This document shows, piece by piece, positions 12,801 through 21,774 of a stretch of 64,000 nucleotides of DNA. The stretch covers positions 1,488,001 to 1,552,000 of the forward strand of contig NC_063275.1 of NCBI RefSeq assembly GCF_910591885.1, in the 5' to 3' direction. The DNA is from Bombus terrestris (Eukaryota; Arthropoda; Insecta; Hymenoptera; Apidae). Positions within the stretch are counted from its first letter, which is position 1. Each line of letters begins with the position of its first letter. The notes below the pieces were generated by a model. That model was not told the origin of the DNA and made no database searches. It worked only from the letters and a program-made list of their open reading frames with translations. The position numbers and the translations under genes were made by a program.

Positions 12801-15800
12801 TTCCGCCGTCTTGTAAAAATTAATGCTAGCAGTTACTAGCTTGTGTCTTTCCTCTGCACATGTCACTAGCTGTTGCCATCTCTTAGTTACATCCTCTGCC
12901 ACTTCTCTTATACTCTTCGGATCGTAGTGATTCGCACTCACTAACGCATCTGCTCTGTGTTTGACCTGTAATGATTGATACACACATTTCTCTTTGTTAC
13001 ACGATCATTTGATCATTTTTATATTACAATGCTGCTACGTATAAAGAGGATACAACTACATACCTGAACAGCTGAAGTATGCGTTTTTTCTATAGCAACT
13101 TGGAACTGTTCATGTTCTAAACGAAGCTGCTCAGCATCCTGCAGATTTTCTGGAACTCTCAACGAAGCTAACAACATAGCTTCTCCATTGCGAATCCAAT
13201 TGGCTACATGTGTAGCATCGGTTTGTAGTTGCACCAATTGAGAAGCTTGTTCTAAACGAACTCTTCTCATCTCCGCCAAATCTTCCGCGTCCATTTCCCT
13301 TTCGTTTAAAAATTCGAGAAGCACTTGAACTCTAGATGCAGCACTGTGTTGACCGTCTGCCATTATGCAAACTCCTGCTTGTTCTAATACCTAAGTGTCA
13401 AGGTAACGGAAGCAGCCCGTAACACAATTTAATATAACGCATTTCTATGGTTTCTGTTATCGTAATTCAGTATCGGAAATACATCTTAACCCTTTCTTAC
13501 CTGAGCGAGTTCTTGACCTTGTTGCAAAACCTGAAATGCGGTATTCTGCATATGAGCGACACCATCGTTGTGCACACGCAACAATTGTTCAGGGGAACCC
13601 TCCCGAGGTGGACCTTGTAGCTCCTGCGCCCACATCTCTAACTGACCACTCGCTTCTAAAGCATCTCTTTCGAACACGCGCAATCGTAGGCATAGTTCTA
13701 ATCTCAATTTTCTTGTAGCCCACAAATCTTCTAATTCCTGCCTTAAACCTGCTAACCTATCTAAGGCAGCTTCTACTGCAGATATCTGAAAACAGTTGCC
13801 TCCAGAGTGTTTTTTCTCCTTTCTTTAACAAATCTCACTCACATTCATATCATTTCATATTCATTCGTAAATGATAAGAATAAATGGAGAAAGAAGAAAG
13901 GCAAAAACCTAGAGCACAGGTAAAACTCACAGAGCCTGTAGTATCAGGAGCATCGGTAGATTCTCGAAGTTCTCGGAGCAATGCTTCACCCTGAACGATA
14001 GTCGATGCACAAGCTTCCATGCAGGAGGCTCGGTGTTGAGCACATTGTTCCAACAGTCTTTCCGCAGTTTCCAGATTCTCTGCTACTTCGTCTTGTTGTA
14101 ATTCTTGTCGCAATTCGTCAACCCAACCAGTTAACTATTGAAAATACATGGCCGTTTTTATATTTTTGGCGCTAATAACACGTATTATGTATACTTTACC
14201 TCTTTTTCATGTGTATAAAACACAACTGCCAAATCTAATCTTCGACGACGCTGTTCAACTCTTGCCGCGAAGCTACTAACGTGAGCTTCTAATTCTTGCG
14301 CCACAGCGTATATTTCATCAGCAGCACACTCACCAGTGTGTGCCAATTCTTGAGCAGCAGTAAGTAGTTTAGTAGCATTCGTATAAGTATTCTGAGCAAA
14401 TGAAAATATCGTTCATTTAATACTTAATACTTGTATCGATACATCCACTCGTGAACAATATTATCATCAAGTTAATACCTGAGCTACATTTTCGAAATGT
14501 TCGTGACTTTTCTGGTACACTCTCGCTTTTTGAAGATTTCGACCCACACCTGTATTCTTTCTAATAAAAACTTCGCCATGATTAGTTAACCAATCCAGAA
14601 CTTGCTTTACATCTTCTTGAAATAATCTGCGAACGATCAATCACTAATCAAATTACTAGAAAACATGAAGTACAACAATTGATAACGCGGAATTAATAAA
14701 TAACATATAGTGACCCGAAAAAGACGAACGAGAAAGAGAAGTGATGCATGAGGAATGCGAGTACCTTAACGCAAGTCGTTGATGCAGTTTGACTTTCCGA
14801 GCATGCCAACGAGCCTCCAACGCTCTGTGATGACCCAAGATTTGATGGATTACCGCCAATACATGGGATGCACCCTCGCTATAATCCGCTGCTGGATTTC
14901 CGCTCATACCGGAATGTCCATCGATGCCGTGTCCATCTTGACTCTAAGCAAATTAATCATTTTATCCATTCGATCATTGAAATTTTTCATGTCAAAGCGG
15001 TCTAAACATTACTTGGCATGCACTATGACAGCGATTACATTAGTCAATGCGTACTCGTCGCTTAAACATAATTTATGGAAACATTTCACATCGGTTAGTA
15101 CGACAATGATTACATGTAACTTTCCTTTTTTTAATGAAAGAAAGAGGAGAAGGAAAGGAGAAAAACCCACAGATTAAATGAGCACGCACTCACACACGGC
15201 TATAGCGTAGCGTTATCGATAAAGACATGACCCATGCATGTACTATACATTTTCTCGATCAAAATGATCTATAAATAATTGATACGATTTACCGAAAAGT
15301 GAACTAGAATAATACATAAAGCAAAATAAATAAGATTAGTTTGCAGGCATGTACGCATACATTCGTGCACACCAATAAACGTACATGTTTTCTGGCCGTA
15401 TGGTCTATCCCTTGCGGCTGATTACAGACTTGCACGAGATGATCCAGTTGATAAAGAAGCTTCTTACTGGTACTATGCACCTAAACAACAGTAGGATTAC
15501 CCAAAACCATAATTTAAGTTCCGTAACTGAATTCCGTTAAATATTAAAACCATATTTTAGTTGGACAATTCATGAAAAAAAAGTTTACGAATACACGCAA
15601 CGAGAAAGGACAAGTTTTATTTGTGTTCGGAATTATCGCATGATGCAACCGTTCCCTTTATTCGTAGGGTTAACTCTCTCTCTCTCTCTCTTACCACCTA
15701 ATCCCTTATTTCTTTGAATATTTATTTTATCTTTCTTTTCTGTAAGACCCGCATACCAAGCAAACGACCACCGGTTAGAAGCTATTGAAAAAAAAATGTC

Positions 15801-16156
15801 TAATCATTTCATACATAATCGATGCAAAAACTCGTATCCGAGCTCGAACCGTGCGTCGAACTGAAGCCGTGACAAACTTGCAGCATCGAGCCTAGTCCAC
15901 TCAAAAGTGCCTGATACGCGTCATATACCTGCCAAACATGATCGCCTTTTACTAAACATCACGTTATAGACAAAGTCACGAGTTGCGAGGCCAAACTACG
16001 ATTAATTAAATGAAAAAAGCCCATGTTTGTTGTTTGTTTCTTCGAGATTGAATTCCTTTATCGCGAACCGACGAGAACCAAAATTATGTACACGTTTGTG
16101 TCTTACGATATAGAAATGTAAATTGAACATTACAAGTTTACATGAAACGACAACGG

Positions 16157-16188
<32 letters not shown>

Positions 16189-17948
16189 TCGTATCATAAA
16201 GCATACGAGGGAAGATTACCTCTGTGTAAGCTTGACACATCGCTTCGTAAAGAGTTTGGTGTTGCCGTATATGAGATTCCAAGATTGGTATTTCATTAGG
16301 TAAGTTTCCAGCATCGCAAGCTTGACTCCATCCTGCGACGCTATCGACGTATTGCTCTGCCTTATGATGAAATACGACGCTTAAACTGAGGACCGCGGTA
16401 CGTTCATCAAGTCCTGCCGCGAATTCTTTCCAAGCTCGATCTAGTCGACCAGCTACTGCTCTAACGTGTCCGGCAGCATAATGTTGGGTTTCGAGCAAAC
16501 GGCTGGCCATGGTTAAAATCTTATTTATATTCACGTAGACATTCATGGAACTCATAGTGAAATGTTTATGCTCCTCCTGTAAATTTTTAGCCAGTTGATA
16601 AGAACGTCCAATTTCGACATAATTCGCCAAAAATCCTTCTCTGTTGTGGCAAATCCAATCAAACATTTTTGCACAATCCTGTTCAAAAAGCCTTAGTTGA
16701 AAGCACTGATCCAATTTCATCTTTTTAATGTGCCACAACTGTAAAAGATGCTGTTGCGCGGCGTGCACAGATTCTAAGTGTTGAATCACTAATGCTGCTA
16801 GAGCTCGTCCATCGGGGTCGGTGCCACCAGTCGCCCCGCTTTCTATACTACCGCCCTCGCCACTACTCGCCGCTATACCTATCGCAAAAATGTACCAGTA
16901 AATGTTTGTTTCATGCTTAACGATTAATTTGAATTACCCATTATTATGCATAGATGAGAAAGGATCAGGATTAAAATTAAAAGAAATGGTGATGAACAAT
17001 ACAAAATGTTTCTTACTATTATCGAAACGTTGTAGTAATCGCTGACCGACAACTTCAATTTCTTCCACTGGAACTTTCATAATCTTTTTCTTCATTTCAT
17101 TGTGCAAATCAATCCCATGTTTAGCTCCAGCCACATCGTCCGCAAAATCATTTCGACTCAGATCTTCCTGTAAGTCGTCCAATCTATCAAGAAGATCAGC
17201 CGCCTGCCACGTAAAGTCTTCTACGGCTAGTCTCGTGTCAATCCATTGTGCATGATCATACTGTAGCGATCCATCTAAATCCGCGGTCAATTGCGATGGA
17301 TCGATTACCTTCGTCAAAGCTTCTAAACTTATCGTATTTATCTAAAACAGGGAAAGCGTTTTCAACCATTTTGTTGTTCAAACACATATTTCTTTTATAG
17401 TTTTATCTTTGCTTACTTCGAAATTATATTTCTTTTGTTTAGCCAATGACGTTCTTTGCTTTTGCCAGAAATTTTCAGGTTTGATGATGAAAGCAACATG
17501 AATTGATCGATGAAAGTGTTCGTGTAACACCTAAAATTTGAAAATGTCATTATTTTATAATGAAAGATCTATTCAAGCTTTTCATCAAAGTAGTTATTAT
17601 TGAATGTAAAAAAAAATATAGTGGGGCAAGGAGTTGAGATAATTATTAGAATGTGACCTTTAGGATGGGTTTGACAGAATCCCAAGTAGCACCACGCATA
17701 TCCACAATGACAGTGAAGCGTAAACCTCTGGCTTCGTCGTTGGGTATGGTCAATAAGTATTGCAAAAGACGTCGGTAATCTTCAGGTTTGGCTCTTTCAC
17801 GTCTTGCTGTAGTAGGAAACACAAGTACTGGTCCACCCCTGCGATCCCGACCACCTGGCAGAATAGCCAGACGTTCTTGGAGCAAAGGTAAAACCTCCGT
17901 AGCTCTTGTTCCATCCATTTCAACCACTTTTATTTGGTCAAGTCGTAC
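1439..17948 (-). CDS. trio: Trio-type Rho guanine nucleotide exchange factor, nearly complete gene
   Basis: Multidomain GEF that activates Rac/Rho GTPases at the membrane in axon guidance and cytoskeletal control (family knowledge). Exons read on the minus strand, 5' to 3': 17948-17658, 17530-17417, 17341-17017, 16878-16220, (15928-15815 or 15480-15385), 14943-14765, 14626-14479, 14391-14200, 14134-13931, 13785-13501, 13390-13064, 12965-12554, 12454-12216, 12080-11779, 11705-11459, 11384-11193, 10938-10675, 10539-10183, 6469-5953, 5088-4986, 4862 to about 4361, 3823-3740, 3628-3141, 3039-2880, 2798-2571, 2434-2243, 1675-1439 with TAA stop. Phases agree at every junction except the 3' end of the 4862 exon, whose donor is unclear. 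Total about 2,450 aa, similar to the family. The 17948 exon opens in frame after an acceptor, so an upstream exon may exist; an in-frame ATG with good context (MDGTRATEVLPLLQERLAIL) lies at 17918. Confidence 0.95.
3390..3535 (-). repeat. Threonine-rich low-complexity tract in trio
   Basis: Trinucleotide-biased sequence (ACA/ACG/ACC with GCG and ATG) encodes long Thr runs ahead of DH2, including nine consecutive Thr. It is an in-frame expansion in an unstructured linker. Confidence 0.85.
4361..5088 (-). CDS. trio: trio linker exons between SH3 and second DH
   Basis: Exon 5088-4986 carries a seven-alanine run and NTNSPGNKRRGFS. It joins the 4862 exon to read GRKWLPPPLRKLSQGKVEK, equivalent to the RKWLTSPVRRLSSGK block of vertebrate Trio. 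The second exon is Thr/Ala- then Glu-rich and carries the conserved ELPPPMKP motif. Its 3' boundary is uncertain: the only phase-0 GT in range is CTC|GTGGCA at 4361, a weak donor. Open reading continues to about 4172, and a small extra exon or a GC donor remains possible. Confidence 0.75.
5953..6469 (-). CDS. trio: trio exon coding the SH3 domain and polyglutamine linker
   Basis: Opens TGVAEVTWVIADHSAAPGSK, then ELTVTKGQQVEVLEN and the GLVPTSAL end of a compact SH3 fold. After the SH3 comes Pro/Ser-rich sequence, an 18-residue glutamine run and a Gly/Ser/Val-rich segment ending LPDETG (phase 1). SH3 after PH1 is the expected Trio/Kalirin position. Confidence 0.9.
6146..6199 (-). repeat. CAG/CAA repeat encoding 18 glutamines
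   Basis: Mixed CAA and CAG codons, with no pure run longer than five, inside the trio SH3-linker exon. A further HQQQ follows. The mixed codons suggest a fairly stable tract. Confidence 0.9.
6470..8872 (-). other. trio intron 5' of the SH3 exon
   Basis: No supported exon. It contains a purine-rich stretch (6660-6760), a G-rich block (8054-8098) and a short imprecise tandem of gcggatacg-like 12-mers (8278-8345). The rest looks like ordinary AT-rich intron. Confidence 0.5.
8054..8098 (+). other. G-run cluster with G-quadruplex potential
   Basis: Eight runs of three or more G separated by A or GA within 45 bases on the plus strand, antisense to trio. The local pattern is GGGAGGGAGAGGGAGGG. Confidence 0.6.
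8873..9055 (-). CDS. trio: trio probable alternative first coding exon (short isoform)
   Basis: A coding-looking stretch between the PH1 and SH3 exons starts at an ATG (MTSPAGKPATIVKKARRKIS) and runs 61 codons. It includes LPWFRQSS and RQHTIDTPSSFQ, and ends at a clean donor CAG|GTACTC in phase 0, which matches the SH3 exon start. It cannot be a normal internal exon after the phase-0 PH1 exon. An in-frame TGA lies just upstream of the ATG, and the only nearby AG gives the wrong phase. I infer an internal promoter making a GEF2-only isoform. The composition is protein-like, but there is no conservation test. Confidence 0.55.
9300..9560 (-). promoter_or_regulatory. GA-rich / G-quadruplex-capable region upstream of the internal trio start
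   Basis: A 250-bp strand-asymmetric stretch, C/T-rich on plus and G/A-rich on the trio sense strand, lies 250-500 bp upstream of the ATG at 9055. Its core at 9357-9391 reads GGGGAGGGCGGGGAGGG on minus. GA-rich DNA is typical of GAGA-type insect promoters; the promoter role here is inference. Confidence 0.4.
10183..11705 (-). CDS. trio: trio exons coding the first DH-PH module (GEF1)
   Basis: Four exons: 11705-11459, 11384-11193, 10938-10675 and 10539-10183. They begin EFIMAELLQTERTYVKDLET, the conserved first helix of a Dbl-homology domain. The catalytic core follows, including EDVGHCFVTW, MYVTYCKNKP and the CR3 helix YLIKPVQRITKYQLLLKD. The PH domain follows with LIRKGRDRHIFLFELYLLFS and TSELGVTEHIEGDECKFAVW. 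In the family this module activates Rac/RhoG. The last exon ends in a Ser-rich linker with phase 0 (TDSDK). Confidence 0.95.
11779..16878 (-). CDS. trio: trio exons coding the spectrin-repeat rod
   Basis: Eleven constitutive exons plus two apparent alternatives code tandem three-helix spectrin repeats, which act as a protein-interaction rod. Typical repeat starts are visible: KLDQCFQLRLFEQDCAKMFD, VKLHQRLALRLFQEDVKQVL, RRRLDLAVVFYTHEKE, KLRLELCLRLRVFERDALEA, EQASQLVQLQTDATHVANWI and KKRLDQCHQYVLFERSAKQA. The last exon (12080-11779) ends RRKE, leading directly into the first DH domain. The donor of the 12965-12554 exon is taken as A|GTTAGT because only that keeps the conserved KVKSILEEL frame; a GTTAAA seven bases earlier would break it. 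Confidence 0.93.
15385..15480 (-). CDS. trio: trio exon, canonical form of the duplicated pair (32 codons)
   Basis: A 96-bp exon with acceptor TTGTTTAG and donor GTACGT, both phase 0. It encodes VHSTSKKLLYQLDHLVQVCN and 12 further residues. Its sequence follows on from QAYTE as in insect Trio proteins (recalled, not searched), so I treat it as the canonical version. Either this or the exon at 15928-15815 can join the flanking exons without frame change. Confidence 0.75.
15815..15928 (-). CDS. trio: trio candidate alternative exon (38 codons)
   Basis: A 114-bp open stretch is bounded by acceptor TTTGGCAG and donor GTATGA, both phase 0. It encodes VYDAYQALLSGLGSMLQVC followed by a Ser/Thr-rich tail. 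It lies between the exon ending QAYTE and the next candidate exon, and resembles that exon over its first 19 residues (V-x8-L-L-x2-L-x4-QVC). I infer a tandem-duplicated, possibly mutually exclusive exon. It could also be an optional cassette or a decaying duplicate. Confidence 0.55.
17017..17948 (-). CDS. trio: trio exons coding the SEC14 (CRAL-TRIO-like) domain
   Basis: Three exons (17948-17658, 17530-17417, 17341-17017) give the N-terminal lipid-binding SEC14 module, about residues 5-180 of the reconstructed protein. Recognisable blocks are LPGGRDRRGGPVLVFP, FTVIVDMRGATWDSVKPIL, IIKPENFWQKQRTS and LTKVIDPSQLTADLDGSL, in the order seen in Trio and Kalirin. The third exon runs on into the first helical repeat (QWIDTRLAVEDFTWQAADLL). 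The junction K/V between exons one and two is phase 0, and the third exon ends in phase 1. Confidence 0.93.
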
Positions 17949-19430
17949 CTACCAGAACAATTTTTATATAAATATTCCTTTTCCCTCAATAAAAAGAAAA
18001 AAAGGAAATTAATTGCACAATTATATCATCGAATATTCTTGTCAAGATATATTCACAATATTGGAGTCTACTACATCGTGATGTCATACCGAAAAGAAAT
18101 AGGAAGATCAGATATATACATATTAACGAAATCAGCTTTATTACATTACATCCGAATTGTGAGAAATATTTAGGAGATGTATATATGATGCACGATAAAT
18201 TTTCGAAATAATACGCACATAAAATCAACATCGCGTCATCGTCATCTTCGTCTATTTATATTCGGAGAAAGATGACAAAAATGCATTCGGTTTCGATAAT
18301 CCCATTGTTAAGAACTGTTAGAACCGTCATTACGACCTGAGCCGTTGCTACCATCACTGTCACGTCATTGACGTAAAAAATTACGTTCAACCGTCACTGC
18401 ATTCATCTAATAATGTACCCATAGGAAGAAAATCGCATTCAGTAAATATTTCCGTACTTTCGTGCTTGGTTCGAATGTATTCGTGCTCGGATCGAAATGT
18501 CTCTTTTGGTTTGATCCGTTTCCGTAAGTTCATACCTTCAGGCGGATCACGAATCAGAAACCACGGCCGAATCAGAATGAACATTGTTTCGCTTACCCGT
18601 GTGAAAGATCAATTCGATGAAATTTCGCTCGTTTCGATTTTCTTATTTCTACCATGCACATATACTTTGAATAAAAGGCGTTGCGATTCATATTGTTCGT
18701 TCGCCGGCATTAAAATTTGTACATTCACGATAAATCCTAAGCTCCGAAACCGCTACCTGCCAATGCCAGTCTGCCATATTCGAACTAGTACGAACGAGAA
18801 ATTTTCAATGATCTTCTCGTTCGAACGTCGACGCACGGTCATGGGTACATTAATGCTTGTTAGTGCCGTACGAGGGCAGCACGTACCCTTTGGATTTTCC
18901 GCATTGTAAGTTCCCGTTAAAATCATAGATATCATCTGATATCACTTATACAAGTATAAATAATATATACACAATACGCACGAGTTCCGATCCTAACCTC
19001 CCGATGATATTGTTGGCTCATTTATTGCGATCAATCGGTGAAACCAAATTTATTTATTTATATGAATAAGTATCTTACACATATATCGTACGTAACGTTT
19101 CAATCCATTTAATTTTTACATCCTCGAATAAACAGTGAAACTCCGATGAACTGTTCGTATTAACATTTGAAATTATTCTACTTATTGTCAGTTTTTCGTC
19201 ATTTTATCTCAAATACTTGACATTTTTCAAATTTCTACGAGTATAAAAACGCGGCATATTAACAAATAGTCAGAAAATCATGTTCTATTTTAATGACATT
19301 TCTAATAAACGTTTTCAAATTTTAACCTTATCGAAACAATTTATTTCCATTGATTTAAAGTTTGTTCAATCTTGTTTCGTTATAGGAAAATAATCGATGT
19401 GTATGTTGTGTATTTAAAATCCTACAAGCT
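17949..19430. other. Divergent intergenic region between trio and mRpL38
   Basis: Holds whatever 5' exon or promoter serves trio (minus) and the mRpL38 promoter (plus). I see no convincing coding exon. A short minus-strand stretch ending at a GTAAGC donor near 18595 has an ATG but the wrong phase (2) for the first trio exon, so at most it is 5' UTR. Confidence 0.4.
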
Positions 19431-21573
19431 ATGGCGAATCCTGTTTTACGAAGTTTTATTAAAGATATATCTTTACGTTTAAAAATTCGTGTCGAACAAG
19501 TTCGACATGGACATCATATTCGAGGAAAACCACCAACTATCGCTCTTAATTTGGAGCAACGGCTCCAATGTAAGTGGAACATATTATTTTTGTATTGATT
19601 TTTTTCAATAAGATTCTTTTTTCGGCAATTATATATAGAAGGGTCGACCTCATCGATTTTAATGATTTTCAAATATGTTTCTATGGTCAATATTTCGAAC
19701 AACTTTTTCCTATACATATAATTGCCGCTCGGCTTTAATTTTTGCGATATTCACGAAAATACATTTCCTATTTTTTATCTTAGCATGGGATAGGTTTTGG
19801 TTAGTTTTGTGTACAGACATAATCATACTTTCATATGTCTCATGTTTGTAAACGTTGTAATTTGTAAATGTAGCGAGATAAAAAAGGAACTGAACTTATT
19901 GTTAGCTTAACTATGCAAGAACAAGGAATATACATACATATAATATTATGTCTGTACAGAATGTTAATTTAAATGTAATCCATGCCAAGATAGGAAGTAG
20001 CAAGACTATTTTTATGGATATCTAGGAAACTAAAACTGAGCATTACAGTGGTTATATGTATAAGTGAATTTGCTCAGAATTATGAGTCATATAACAACAT
20101 ATTTGGAAAACATTCAAGCCAGTGAGGTAAACCTCTTTTGATATAATTACCTTTGATACCTTTTTTCTTTTTTATAGTGCTGAAAGGACCAACTCCAACT
20201 AAAGTAAACATAGGTTTTCTTGTTTCAAAACCCTCATTAGAAAAAAAACAGGCTTGGATGGCTGAACGAAGAATGAAACGAGCTAACATGAACTTTGAGA
20301 AAGAAATAAGGAGCGGACAATGTAAGTGCTGAATTTCTGATTGAGACAGTCATATGTGTACATGTGGTATTCATCATACCATGATATCCTATATGTGTTT
20401 TACAGTGCCACTAAATTTGGAAGAAGCAAGAAATGTTTGGTTAGAAACAACCAGCCCGGATGATATTCGAAAAATCGCAGATCATTATAATATTTTTCAG
20501 GATTTATTCGGAAATGCTTTTTTCTTTCCTGTTGTACAGCTTGACATCAGTTACAACATAGACGATAATGATACTTTAGTCAGAGTTTATACAGGAAATG
20601 TAATAAAACCTGCAGAGGCACGTGCGTTACCAAATGTTGGATACAAAGCCCAAAATGATACTTTATGGACATTGTTGATGTGTACACCAGATGGTAATTT
20701 GGAGAACTCAAATAACGAATATTGTCATTGGTTTTTGTAAGTTGACAACAACTGTTATCTAAACAGTTCGGTCCATAGAATTAACTTACAATCATTCTTC
20801 TTTCTATTTAGAGGAAATATTCCAGGGAACAGAGTAGAAGAGGGTGAGCAAATAATGGATTATATGAGACCAATCCCAGTTAGGGGAGTAGGATATTATC
20901 GTTATATATTTATCCTGTACAAACAAAGTCAACGTTTAGATTATGCAGAATACAATAGACTTCAACCTTGGTAAGTAAGAAAGTGTTAAAAGTAGATCGT
21001 ATAGTGTGCGATAATACCATATCGTTACGTTTCATTTAGATCGCGTATTTACGTTTAAGCTTACAGTTAAAAGAACGTAATTGGAATACATTGGAGTTTT
21101 ATCGAAAATATCAAGATTATCTTACTCCAGCTGGTCTAGCATTTTTTCAAAGTGATTGGGATCCTACAGTGAGAGAGTTTTATCATTCTGCATTAGGTGC
21201 GTGTAGTCGGATTCAGTATTTCTAACGCACTAATGTATTATATGTCTATATATACATACTTACTTAATTTTTACTTATAGGTGCAAAAGAACCGATATTT
21301 CAGTATGACTTTCCAAAACCATACATTGCACCGCAAACGTGGTTTCCATTGAGACAACCATTTAATCTTTATTTAGACAAGTACAGGGACTCCAAAGACG
21401 TAATGAAAGAATTTTTGTTAAGAAAACTAAAAACCGTTGATCCTTTCAAAGAGCCAAAGGCACCTTACAAGTATCCAAACGCATGCAGTATTGATAAAAG
21501 AATACCCTCTTGGTTGAGAGTACAAATAAAAAAGGAACGCTTGGGATGGGACCGAGTTAATCTTCTGAAATAA
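19431..21573 (+). CDS. mRpL38: Mitochondrial large ribosomal subunit protein L38
   Basis: Nuclear gene for a mitoribosome large-subunit protein with a PEBP-like fold. Six exons: 19431-19569, 20178-20321, 20406-20736, 20812-20970, 21060-21196 and 21281-21573. Lengths sum to 1,203 nt (400 aa plus stop). Diagnostic blocks are VNIGFLVSKPSLEKKQ, WTLLMCTPDGNLEN, EYCHWFLGNIPGNRVEEG, the Phe/Tyr-rich PVRGVGYYRYIFILYKQSQR, YLTPAGLAFFQSDWD and PLRQPFNLYLDKYRDS, matching the order in vertebrate MRPL38. The acceptor of exon five is TTTAAG at 21058-21059: the TTACAG downstream would create an immediate stop, whereas TTTAAG gives PCLQLKERNW in frame. AATAAA motifs occur just after the stop. The start ATG gives a basic N-terminus suited to mitochondrial import. 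Convergent with the coiled-coil gene about 200 bp away. Confidence 0.95.
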
Positions 21574-21774
21574 AATATTTTATAAAGAAGAGATTTGATA
21601 GCTAAAGTCAGTTGTAAGATAAAGAATTTGTGTATAAATAAATAAAGGAAGAACGTATACAAAAGAAATGTAAATAAATGTAAAGAGAACATCGAAACTC
21701 CATGCGTTCTATTCGAACGTACACATTGACCGATGTTGTAACTTTTATATCGGAATGGAATGAGAAGAATGGCA
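21574..21774. other. Convergent 3' region between mRpL38 and coiled-coil gene
   Basis: Only 201 bp separate the two stop codons. Plus-strand AATAAA copies lie near 21574 and 21640, so the two 3' UTRs probably abut or overlap. Confidence 0.6.

Noticed and set aside
18387..18584. Minus-strand frame as the first trio exon
   Set aside because: No donor giving phase 0 into the exon at 17948, and no similarity to Trio N-termini.
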